A stretch of DNA of 64,000 bases from Osedax fenrisi (lineage: Eukaryota > Annelida > Polychaeta > Sabellida > Siboglinidae): contig OZ025243.1 of the NCBI GenBank assembly GCA_964019155.1, positions 23,860,944 to 23,924,943 of the forward strand, given 5' to 3'. The translations under genes and the position numbers were made by a program. This document shows positions 50,188 through 60,274 of the stretch, piece by piece. The notes below the pieces were generated by a model, which was not told where the DNA came from, searched no databases, and saw only the letters and a program-made list of their open reading frames with translations. Numbering within the stretch: position 1 is the first letter of the stretch; each line of letters starts with the position of its first letter.

Positions 50188-50193
50188 AATAAA
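50188..50193 (+). promoter_or_regulatory. Proximal poly(A) signal AATAAA
   Basis: 163 bp after the stop codon; the likely 3' end of the main paramyosin mRNA. Confidence 0.5.
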
Positions 50194-50324
50194 CCTAAAT
50201 TTATTTAAATTCGCTGTTTCGATTATTATTATTAGATGTATCGATATAGTTTACACTATTACACACCTATTACGTAACCGTACGTAACTATTACATAACT
50301 CCCCGTAACCACCGCAGACAGGAA

Positions 50325-50411
50325 GAAGAAAAAGGCGGACACGACAAAAAACGTAGTCGACTTACCGCTGGGTGTCGGTGCTGCGAACGTAGCGTATGTC
50401 CGGTGTCCTAA
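50325..50411 (+). CDS. Candidate alternative last exon of paramyosin
   Basis: After ACCACCGCAG a GC-rich block starts ACAGGAAGAAG. If the GTAAAC that overlaps the main stop codon (donor AACAT|GTAAAC at 50022) is used, the phase fits and reading continues I-QEEEKGGHDKKRSRLTAG and on to a stop at about 50409-50411, replacing the final Met with some 29 new residues. Distal AATAAA signals at 50928 and 50939 would end this form. The donor is only moderate, so this may be a 3' UTR intron or chance. Confidence 0.3.
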   Translation, partial: EEKGGHDKKRSRLTAGCRCCERSVCPVS

Positions 50412-50960
50412 CCCCGCTGGTCAGCCCGGTGTTGACCGACGGGTTCGGATAGGCTTAGCCGGAAGTACGTCACGTGCGCGGTGGCGACCCCTAGCGGTGA
50501 GGAGGCGGCGTTACAGAAGACCACAACTTTCGGAACAAACTTTCTTCGTTTTCCTTTCATTTCGAGACCAAGCGCTCGCCGGCGCCATACACACGCGCTA
50601 TTGCGGTGGTCGGCGTTCGCGCGCGCGGTTGTCCCGTCACCCCGGGCAACGGTCGTCAACGAAGCTTTTGATTCGGGACGCAGCTTCACGATACGGTGCG
50701 CCTTTATCTATTCACAACTAACTCTAACTCTACCGTACTACTGTACTATTACTACTACTACTACTACTATCATCTATTGTTATTACTACTACTACTACTA
50801 TATTACATATACGCTAGTGTGTTCTTTTTAAGCGGTGGGCGATAATACCGTCTGTTGATCTTGTGTTTATTGTTTACTTTAATGTGCTTAATGTCGTTGA
50901 TCTTAGAGGCAATAATCGGCGCATCTAAATAAAACAGAAATAAAACGAATTAACAATGTG
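50412..50960. other. GC-rich block with distal poly(A) signals
   Basis: Balanced-composition DNA to about 50.7 kb, then ACT-triplet runs (50739-50800) and AATAAA at 50928-50933 and 50939-50944 after a TGTGTTTATTGTTT stretch. It is consistent with a long 3' UTR. Open frames on both strands (for example 50481-50831) show no recognisable domain and are probably side effects of composition. Confidence 0.45.
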
Positions 50961-51371
50961 CCAATGTTTTTCTCTAAATTGTTTTTACAAATTGAATACA
51001 TATTATTATTATCATAACAATTATCTTATTATAAATTACTGAATAAAATCAAATAAAAATACTAGGATTACTTTATTCAATAAGTTCATAAATACGTTTT
51101 CAAATAATAAATTTATAATAATAATTATATTGATGTTCTTAATAATATTATCAGTGGGAGTATCCTATTCAGGCGCGTTTATTTGTGATGTATATCTGAA
51201 TATATAAAAGTATTAAATTGTAAATTATGTCTAAAGATATTAAAACATAAAATCTATAATATTATGTATATTTTAATTCGTAGTTGTATTTAAATCTAAT
51301 ATCAACTGAACATTAGCGTATAATAAGATGTTTTTACAGAATTAATATCATCACATATGTATCGGTTATAA
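50961..51371. other. AT-rich intergenic DNA
   Basis: Nothing recognisable between the distal poly(A) signals and the 51-bp minisatellite. Confidence 0.5.
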
Positions 51372-52000
51372 ATAGAGGTTATAAATAGAGGTTATATCGA
51401 TAGTCGGATATAGGCCACTCAAGTACATTAACAAAATAGAGGTTATATCGATAGTCGGATATAGGCCACTCAAGTACATTAACAAAATAGAGGTTATATC
51501 GATAGTCGGATATAGGCCACTATGGTACATTAACAAAATAGAGGTTATATCGATAGTCGGATATAGGCCACTCAAGTACATTAACAAAATAGAGGTTATA
51601 TCGATAGTCGGATATAGGCCACTCAAGTACATTAACAAAATAGAGGTTATATCGATAGTCGGATATAGGCCACTCAAGTACATTAACAAAATAGAGGTTA
51701 TATCGATAGTCGGATATAGGCCACTCAAGTACATTAACAAAATAGAGGTTATATCGATAGTCGGATATAGGCCACTCAAGTACATTAACAAAATAGAGGT
51801 TATATCGATAGTCGGATATAGGCCACTCAAGTACATTAACAAAATAGAGGTTATATCGATAGTCGGATATAGGCCACTCAAGTACATTAACAAAATAGAG
51901 GTTATATCGATAGTCGGATATAGGCCACTCAAGTACATTAACAAAATAGAGGTTATATCGATAGTCGGATATAGGCCACTCAAGTACATTAACAAAATAA
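51372..52000. repeat. 51-bp minisatellite, about 12 units
   Basis: Unit: AAAATAGAGGTTATATCGAT, AGTCGGATATAGGCCACTCA, AGTACATTAAC. About 12 nearly identical copies with one variant unit (CTATGG for CTCAAG near 51524). Because 51 is a multiple of 3 and the minus strand lacks stops, a 217-codon frame appears that repeats the 17-mer LLMYLSGLYPTIDITSI. The near-identity at silent sites and lack of a promoter or homolog argue for a recent tandem expansion and not a gene. Confidence 0.95.
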
Positions 52001-52284
52001 GCCTATTCAAAGTATTCATAAATTATAAACTAGCATAACGAATACTAAGTTAGTTAGGTAATTATACAAAATATTCCTACAAATATATGTCGGTGTCAAT
52101 CATTATTATATATCGATATACCATTTAATAATCTACTAATACATAATTAAGATACTTATGAGATATATACAAAAATAACACACTTTATAAATTGAGACCT
52201 CGTAGGGGAGTAACCTCATATAGGATACATATACTATGTTCCTATAGGATAAAGTATATATACACGTAAATTGCCTACATTGTA

Positions 52285-52287
<3 letters not shown>

Positions 52288-52333
<46 letters not shown>

Positions 52334-52376
52334 ATATACTATATATATATATATATATATATATATTGTATATACT
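52288..52376. repeat. (TA)n microsatellites
   Basis: Two TA tracts separated by TGTATACT, at 52288-52331 and 52340-52366. Confidence 0.9.
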
Positions 52377-52500
52377 ATATATAGTTATATACTGTATACT
52401 GCATATGCACTGTAGTGTATACTCAACTGACTGGGTAGCTTATAAGTAACTATATTAACTATTAGCTATATATAATAACTAATATAACTATTAACTATTA

Positions 52501-52770
52501 GCCTTATCCAATTGGATAAGGCGCCAGATACACGGGTAGTGTAGCGCGGGTTCAATTCGGAGCAATAAAATAGGTTTTACTTTAATATTTATAAGTGATC
52601 TTATATAATTATATATAAATAAATTATACAGTTAAAACCTCTGATACCTTAACATAAGAGCGGCTTAGAAGGGGCGTTATAGTCATGTGGTTATAACTTA
52701 TAAGTACAAACGTCATCTAAGTCCCTGGATGTGATGAAAGGATTCCGCTAAAATACAATATCAGTAACAC
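52501..52770 (+). repeat. tRNA-derived SINE family 1, copy 3
   Basis: Head with a B-box-like GGGTTCAATTC at 52548-52558, then GATCTTATATAATTATATAT, CCTTAACATAAGAGCGGCTT and the tail GTCCCTGGATGTGATGAAAG followed by CCGCTAAAAT and CAGTAAC. Shares body and tail with copies at 4110-4370 and 49225-49490. Confidence 0.75.
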
Positions 52771-52779
52771 TAACATGTG

Positions 52780-53445
52780 ATATATTAACACATTCTACTT
52801 TAATAACTAATTACCCTTACACCTTTACTAAATAATAAATTACGGTCTTTTATACAAATAAATTTACAATTTCGATTCATTGACGGTAAAGGAGTAGGTT
52901 TCACAATGGCGTATATTATTTCCTATATACAAATATAGCATCTGTGAAAATAAACGTGTATATAATATATACTATATATACATGTTAAATTGTAAAAAAA
53001 ATAGAAGTATATATTATAGACAATAGCCTGTGAGATGGTAGGTCGGTATATATGTAGTATAGGACTTAGATGTTAAATAGTCAGTAGGTTTTAGTCTGAC
53101 GATATTTCGGCTGTATTTGTTTAATAAGTTGTAAATGTCGATTAGTATAAAGTTTTAGTAGTTAAGTCCGCGGAAAGTGTACTAGTGAATAGGTAAGTGA
53201 AAGAGTTTAATAGTTGGTAATTCGATATTTCATATATTATGTGCGTATATTATATCGATGGTACGAGATCTATTTATTTAGTAGAATTATCGTGTTGAGT
53301 CAAGTGACGAATGTATTGTTACTGCAATGTATACATAGTTAAGTTAACTATAGTTATCTTTAAGTATAAATTAATTGGGAAGGAAGGAGTTAGAAGTTAA
53401 AGTCATTAATAAATAGTCTTAGTCATTAGAAATTACATGTTACCT
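52780..53445. other. AT-rich intergenic DNA
   Basis: No recognisable gene, repeat or element end. Confidence 0.5.
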
Positions 53446-53449
53446 ATTA

Positions 53450-56400
53450 CCTAATTTGATTAAGCACTTCCAACAACGTCTTTATGGAAGTTTTCGGACG
53501 TTCTTTTCAATATATTTATTGAGAAAAAAGAAGATACAGCGAGGGAGATCATTCCAGATTAATGAAGCATAGATGGAGACATATTTATGTTGGTCAGATG
53601 TTAAATGTGATAGAACTGGATTTTTAATTTGAATTTATATATTTGTCTTTGTTATATAGTTATGTTGGGAGTTAGTAAATTGCCAGATAGTCAGGTTTGT
53701 TGTGGTTTGTAGCTAAGAGTATGGTTTATTGAAATCCTATAAATTATACGAGATTTTATTGGCAGACAATGTAATTTGATTTTTTGAGGGAATATATGTT
53801 GTCTGGAATATTTAGCTATGTTAAATATGAATCTGATGACTGCGTTTTGAAGGCGTAGGATTTAATTTATTATAGATTGTGAGGAGTCATGTATACATGC
53901 CTATATACATGTATATATATACATGTATACATGTATATATATACAGGAATTACAGCAATCAAGGCTGGGAAGAATGAGAGATATATCAAGAAGTTTCGCA
54001 GTAGTAAAGTTAATGATCTTATTATTCGTAAGTTGTGTAGTTAATTTACTGTGATAGTGATTTTGTCTGAATGTGAAATTGTAGTGTTGGGTCAATTAAT
54101 ATACCAAGATTTTTATTAGCATAAGAAATACTCAAATTGTTAATCGTAATTTATGGTGGAAGGAATATAGTAGTAGATATTTTAATATGCAGTGATTCAG
54201 TTTTAAGACAGTTTAGTGATAAGGAGTTGTTGGTGAGCCAGTTATGTACATCAGTAATGCAGTTGTTAAGTAAATGTATGTCATTGTTAGGGTCTATCAA
54301 TCTTCAGTGTAATTGTATGTCATCAGTATACGAGTGATGGTCTATAGTGGGGTATTTTAAATAAGGGAAGTAGATAGATATTGAACAGGAGTGTACCAAG
54401 GACATATCCTTAAGGTACCCCATGAGGAACTTTATGAGGCCTAGACATTATTGAATTTATGCTAATTTGGTAAAAAAAAACGATCAGTTAGGTATTAGAT
54501 GAACCAATCGAGTGAAGTATCAGAGATTCCGATAGAGGATAGTCGGTTTATAAGTATAGTATGGTTAAGGTTATCGAAGGGATCTGATAAATCAAGGAGA
54601 ATTATCACTGATCCATATGGTGATACAGCAGATAGTTGAATGTTATTAAGGATATATATCATTGCAGTTTCAAAACGGTTGTGCATGGTGCACTCTGGTA
54701 TGGGTTTAATATGTGATTTTTTATGGAGATAATAATTTAATTGACGAGCAACAACTCGTTCTAGGGTTTAGTAGAGCGTTGATAAGTTGGATATTGGTCG
54801 GCTGTTAGAGGGGATTGGTTTATCAATGTTTTGATTTTTATGATGGGTGTACCAATCTATTTTCATATAAATTGGACAATACATGAGGTAAGTGAGTTTT
54901 CTATTATTTCTTGGTAATAAGATGCTATATAAAGGTAGCACTTATATAATATCAAATGAGTGATTTGGTCTAGTTCGGAAGAGGTAGGGGAGGGAAGGGA
55001 GTAGTGGTCGATAATTAATATGCCTCAGAAGATTTCTAATATATCGATAAATACTGAATTTTAGGCTATTATTTTTTTGAATTAACTAAAAATTATATAG
55101 TTCTAGAATACTGTGATTTCACTTTTATATATAAAGTGTTTAACCTAATAATATAAACGTTTGATTAGGCATTAAAAAAAAGCACTCAACTAAGGCAAGG
55201 CCGTAGTAGTGGCCGCTAGTACCAGAAAATGCGATAAGTATCTCGTAATTCATTCGATTTATATTTTTTTAATTATTTAATATTAAATAATTATATTTAT
55301 GATGCATACGCACTTTATTTGATTCAATGATTTAATTAATTTTTAATTTTTAAATTCATAAATAAGCATAAATATATATAATCGTGTTTTTTGTCAACAT
55401 TTGACAAACAATGATTATATAATAAATTAGAGTAATTAATTAATTATTTTTAAAAAAATGTACTATATATTATAGATAGTTTGATTATTTAAATATTGTA
55501 TATAGAACTTGTTATCCTATCAAGCACCATTTAAGCGTTAATTAAAACGGCCACTACTACTTTCTCGGTCACTACCCCCTTCCCTCCCCTATGAAATGAA
55601 CTGAGGATTTTTTTCAATTGTAATAGTTGATGGTAATATGAAGGAGGAAATAGAATATAGAGGTAGATTATATTGTTCATTGAGTGGTGTAGGGAGTGAT
55701 TTTATTATATCCATGACTTTAGTATTGAAATATTGGTATAAGTGTATCTATTAACATTGTTATGAGTTCATTTGATAGAACACGTTGTGATAGTCTACAA
55801 AGTAGCTGGTTAGAAATGGAGAAAAGTTTCTTAGAGTTAGTTGATGCTTTTTTAATAGGTTATTATAGTATGATGTATTACTCTTCTTTAGTAGGAATCC
55901 ATATAGGCTACGTTGTTTGACTATTTGAATATTATAATTATTAAGATATTTAGATTTTCTCCAATAATGTTCATATAGTCGTAATTTCCGTTTTTATGAT
56001 GAAAGTTCAGAATTGAACCATTTGCAATGTGGACGTTGTGTTATATATTTATATTTGATGGAGGCAAGTTCATCGAGGGTTTTTGATAGAGCTGTTTCTA
56101 ATTTGGATACCGAGTTTGAAAAATGTGTGTTATTAAATTTTTAGAGAATTCATTGATTGGTGTAAATATTGTTATATTTTGTATATTTAATATTTATGAT
56201 GGATCGATTTGGTCTTAGTGAGCTAATGTGGAAGAATACTAGATGATGATTAGAAAATAGATTATTTATTTAGTGGGAATTAGTGAGGTTAGAATGTGCA
56301 TGGGAAATTATAAGGTCAAGTATATTACCTGATATGTGAGTTGGGGATATTAGGTTATATTACCTATATATTACCTTACCTTATATTACCTATATGTTGG

Positions 56401-56900
56401 ACAAAGTTAAATGAGTCAATTAATATATTGAATTGCCTGGTTTAATTAGTGTCAAAGTTAATTGGGATATTTAGGTATACTATAAAGATAGTATGGTCAG
56501 TGGATGTAATCAAACGGTGTTCTAATTCAAGGAGAAACTTAGGAATTGACTGATAAGGTGGATGATAGATAACTATGATAGTGAATTGTCGTGAACTAGC
56601 CGGGTGACATTTACAAGAAAATGATTCTGAGTTTTCTAGTGCGAGATCATTAGTGTTGATTAGATTAAGATTTGACTTATATAGGATGCAAACACCACCA
56701 CCAAGATGGGGGCAAGTCTATTAAGTTAAGCAAAACTTAGATCATTAATGTTAAGGGATGCATATCATTACCTTTAAGCCAGGTTTCTGTGAGGCAAATA
56801 ACGTCAAGGTGAAGGTCATTAAATAGGTCAAGTGTGTTGTCAACTTTATTGCGTCTAGGGGAAATAGGGGAAATAACAGTTAAATCAGAACATTTATTTT
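53450..56900 (-). pseudogene. Decayed non-LTR retrotransposon, minus strand
   Basis: Reading from high to low coordinates: endonuclease start DLFNDLHLDVICLTETWLKG near 56860-56780; VIYHPPYQSIPKFLLELEHR near 56570; SNHHLVFFHISSLRPN near 56240. The reverse transcriptase region has SVIILLDLSDPFDNLNHTIL near 54610, VPHGVP then a stop and VLGTLLFNIYL near 54420, and a TDDIQLH variant of the catalytic box near 54320. The C-terminal domain follows as LRLQNAVIRFIFNIAKYSRQ near 53850 and WNDLPRCI near 53560. Stops and shifts are frequent, and TDD replaces the usual ADD, so it is dead. A MITE (54987-55589) has inserted into it. Confidence 0.8.
54987..55589. mobile_element. MITE family C, 603 bp, TA target duplication
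   Basis: Left end GGGGAGGGAAGGGAGTAGTG then GTCGA; right end TCGGTCACTACCCCCTTCCC then TCCCC, its inverse. TA flanks both sides (54985-54986 and 55590-55591). Motif AGTAGTGGCCG recurs inside near 55211 and inverted near 55548. No open frame. It interrupts the non-LTR copy at 53450-56900, giving a relative age. Confidence 0.85.
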
Positions 56901-57834
56901 ATTTGAGAGAATAGGTGTATTAGTATAGGTGAGTAATTCTAGAATAATTTAACGAGATTTTTCGGATTATTGAATATGCTCAATAACTACAGAAAAGGGG
57001 ATGGATTATTAGGTAAATAATGGTTGGTAGTGAAAGATGGTTTAGGGACTGGTCGAAAAAGCATATTAATGGGTAATTATAAGAGGGATAGAGGTAGGAG
57101 GTGGGGAGGGGTAGGGAGGGGATTGATAACTTAGAACTAGGAAGAGGTGTTAGAGGGGGAAGAATTGGGAATTGAGGATGTTGGAGGAGTATGAGGAATG
57201 GTTGAGTACTTGTAGTTTGATATATTGTTTTTTAGTTGTGAAGATATATTGAGTAGAGTTGGTCAAGGCGGGTATATATATATATATATTTAATAAGGAA
57301 TGGAAGAATGTTGAGTAATTCGGTCATGGTAGTGGAAAGCGGAGGGATAGTACGTGATGGAGTGAGGGAGTGTTTTTGAGCCAAATTTAGCAGAAATTTT
57401 ATTTTCAGATAGCAAATTATAATCGGCAGCTACATACCCTAGGGAATATGTTCGAAATCAGATATATTAATACCAAATTACTTCGAACGACATTACTGAT
57501 TTCCAGATCTATTCGATCTCATATGCCCTGTACCCGCTAAGTGTAAAGGTTAGGGGCGCATGAACAGGGGGTCGTGCACGATGGGTGTCCGCGATTTATA
57601 AATAAAGGAGGTCTTGATATCTTTGTACCCACATTATTTTGCGCCAATTCTTAAAATAATTTAATAATGTGTTAATAATAAGGAGAAAATTAATGTTAGT
57701 AAATATACATTATAATCTTTGATATTTATTCACAATGTTATCAATACCTTATACTCTGATATCATAAAAACTTTGAAAAATACTTCAAGCCAGATATAAA
57801 ATGTAGGTTATTACAAAATATGTGTATAGCATCG

Positions 57835-57908
<74 letters not shown>

Positions 57909-58050
57909 GAAATGTCTTTATACAGATGGTTTATAGTCGAAATAGCAAAGATAAAAACTTATTATTACAGAAAAACTGGTATAACAAATTATAATGGTTC
58001 ATTGGTGTAGTGTAAAAGAAGCAATATGTTGCCACTATTATATTAAACAT
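56900..58050. other. Region upstream of the minus-strand non-LTR element
   Basis: May include its 5' part (ORF1) down from about 57.4 kb, but no conserved motif is readable. The remainder is AT-rich with a (TA)n tract at 57838-57893. Confidence 0.4.
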
Positions 58051-58284
58051 CCCAGCAAACAGTAAGAGCAGCATAATAGCAGCATAACAGCATATGCTAG
58101 AGCCTCACATGTTTACATTGTGCTATTATGCTGCTATTAAATGTTTATTATGCTGCTATTATGCTGCTATTAATTTGTCATGCTATTATGCTGCTATTAT
58201 GCTGCTATTATGCTGCCATTATGCTAATATTATGCTGCTATTAATTTTAAAAGTATATTATGCTGCTATTATGCTGCTATTATT
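58051..58284. mobile_element. CAGCAAACAGTAAGAGCAGC element, one end plus tandem interior
   Basis: Starts CCCAGCAAACAGTAAGAGCA, continues into TAGAGCCTCACATGTTTACA and then about 15 modules of TATTATGCTGC. Same family as 19692-19882, but the far inverted end is missing. Confidence 0.7.
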
Positions 58285-58317
58285 ATAATTAAACTTACTT
58301 TAACTAAGTGGAAGTGA

Positions 58318-58506
58318 TGGGCAGGATCGCGATCATTGATAGGCGATCCGATCCGCATTAGGAAAAAATTCCCAATCGATATGGATCGGTATCGGTTAAG
58401 AAAGAGAGGATCGGGATCGGGATCGGGATCGCCAAAGGATCGGGTAACGAATGTGGGATCATATCGGGATCGGCGATCCCGATCCCGATCTGTAGTTTTT
58501 AGTGAT
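58318..58506. mobile_element. GATCGG-rich element
   Basis: Between AGTGATGGGCAGGATCGCGA on the left and AGTGATGGATAGG on the right lies a GC-rich block made of about 15 GATCGG or CCGATC hexamers in both orientations. It resembles non-autonomous repeats with degenerate hexamer interiors; no coding. The exact superfamily is not recognised. Confidence 0.5.
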
Positions 58507-58577
58507 GGATAGGTTTCCTTTCTTTGTCAAAAGGATGAATACATACATATGTCCATCTTGCTATAGGTTCTTGCTAT

Positions 58578-58782
58578 TGTTATCCTAATACGACACACCC
58601 CCCATGTATTTATGGACTCGTCCATGTAAATAATGGACTCGTCCAACCGATTCGGCAGAATGCCCATGCCTCGCATGTGTATAAATATCGAGCCATGTAT
58701 CATTCACATTATTACGTTATATCCAAATAAACAAACTAAATCCTTTGCTGTCTTTACCATATTTCTCTTACACAACTTAACA
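58578..58782 (+). repeat. 5' LTR of a Gypsy/Mag-like element
   Basis: Runs from TGTTATCC to TTAACA. Internal TATAAATA at 58680-58687 and AATAAA at 58726-58731 are in the order expected of an LTR. The next bases, TGGTGGCAG at 58783-58791, are a typical tRNA primer-binding site of Mag-type Gypsy elements. No 3' LTR was found, so the left boundary is tentative. Confidence 0.6.
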
Positions 58783-59860
58783 TGGTGGCAGTTGTGTAAG
58801 AGGAAATACCCACTCCCCTAATAATTGCATCACTACCCCTCCCATCTTTTGACTGGGATTCACCAAATAATGAAGTCGAAGTCGCAAGATTTAAAAGACA
58901 AGTCGAGTTATCAATATCCCTCAATCCCCAGCTGAAGACTGGCGCGGATAGGTTAAACTATGCATAGTTTAAGAGTCAATAGAACATGTTCTCTTGACTC
59001 CGACTTCAAGAGACATAGAGTTGCACCACGGCCTTATACAAGACGATAAGGTAGACTTGTTCAAGTTCTGGGTAGCCTTTACAGCAATCTTGGTACCAAA
59101 AATCAATCCACTATTTAGTATTAATACACCGGATGAACTTAACAGAGTACATACAGTCTCACGATGAGTCAACTTCCCAATGTGTGTGTCTCATACATTT
59201 ACAAGTGAATAAATGCAAATACTCCTCGAAAGATGAGATAATACGTGATCAATTATTCCGAGGTACAAGGCATACAGATGCCAAAGAACACATCCTCGAT
59301 ATGGAAGAAACCACTCTCAGCAAATCAATCACCATCTGCCATAAATTCGAAAATATAGCCATTGGTAGCACACGGTTACGTCCTACATACCAGATTCAAG
59401 AGGTGAATACGACGCCAACAAGCCATAAGAAACCACCAACATGTCGTAGTTGCGGTCGAGACCACGACATTTATCCCGCTGTTGGTACATCATGTGGTCG
59501 ATGTGGAAAAGAAATCACTGGGCATCCGTTTGCCATCAAGATCTTCGTACAATCAACAAACTCACGTATGAAAAAATCACCGATTCACTTACCGAGACCG
59601 AAATACTGCTACTCTTATCAAAACAAGACGACGACATACAACACCGACTTAACGATTACATTTTAAAGGGTTGGCCATGTGACTGGAGTCATCTGCCAAA
59701 AGAATTACACCCATTCAGGGATAGCTTCATAGTTGATAGAGGATTTACTTTCTCATTTTCATTTTTATTTTCTTTTTCTTTCTCTCTCTCTCAGTCACTA
59801 ATTTCTCCACTGCAACCTGGGGTGTTATTGAAGGTTGTGATCCTTGTTTAACCGCGCGAC
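58783..59860 (+). pseudogene. Internally deleted Gypsy/Mag-like gag-pol
   Basis: After the primer-binding site, PSFDWDSPNN (58841 on) starts a gag-like frame with a shift and stops. In 59133-59666 DEIIRDQLFRGTRHTDAKEH matches the gag segment DxLIRDRIVxG. It is followed by a zinc-knuckle-like CRSCGRDHDIYPAVGTSCGR (about 59444-59503). In the +1 frame, TETEILLLLSKQDDDIQHRL then LKGWPCDW and LHPFRDSF (59590-59730) match the pol segment that normally lies between RNase H and integrase. Protease, reverse transcriptase and most of integrase are missing: gag has been joined to late pol by deletion. Confidence 0.7.
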
Positions 59861-59869
59861 GAAAATGCG

Positions 59870-60270
59870 TAATGGATTATTGTTGGATTGTATTGTCATG
59901 TCATGTTTTATTTTCGGTATTACTTTTTAAAATATAATTCACATATCTATTATAATATTAAAATTATAGGTTTATTAGTCTGATAATTAAATTAATTACC
60001 TTATGAATTAATAATGGAAAATATAACTTGGTATCTTTGATTATAATAATACATGTGTATCCATCTCATGGTTGGTATTGGAACTATACTAAAATAATTA
60101 CATAGCTTAACCGCAGTATAGATAGGGAGTGCTCCATCTTTGCTTCGCAAAATCTTTGATAGTCATTGAATATATTATATTATCATAGACATATGTCTAT
60201 TAGATATCTAAGGGGCGAATCCCTCTAAATATATAATGTTTTTAGCTGATACTTTATTGATATACGTGTA
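59870..60270. other. AT-rich intergenic DNA
   Basis: No gene. Holds TTGCTTCGCAAAATCTTTGA near 60138, part of which also occurs near 33031. Confidence 0.5.
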
Positions 60271-60274
60271 TATA

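Noticed and set aside
51366..52019. 217-codon minus-strand protein
   Set aside because: Produced by a 51-bp minisatellite whose unit is a multiple of three; identity extends to silent sites.
59450..59851. 133-codon independent gene
   Set aside because: It is the shifted pol frame of the deleted Gypsy-like element, ending in a low-complexity Phe/Ser run.
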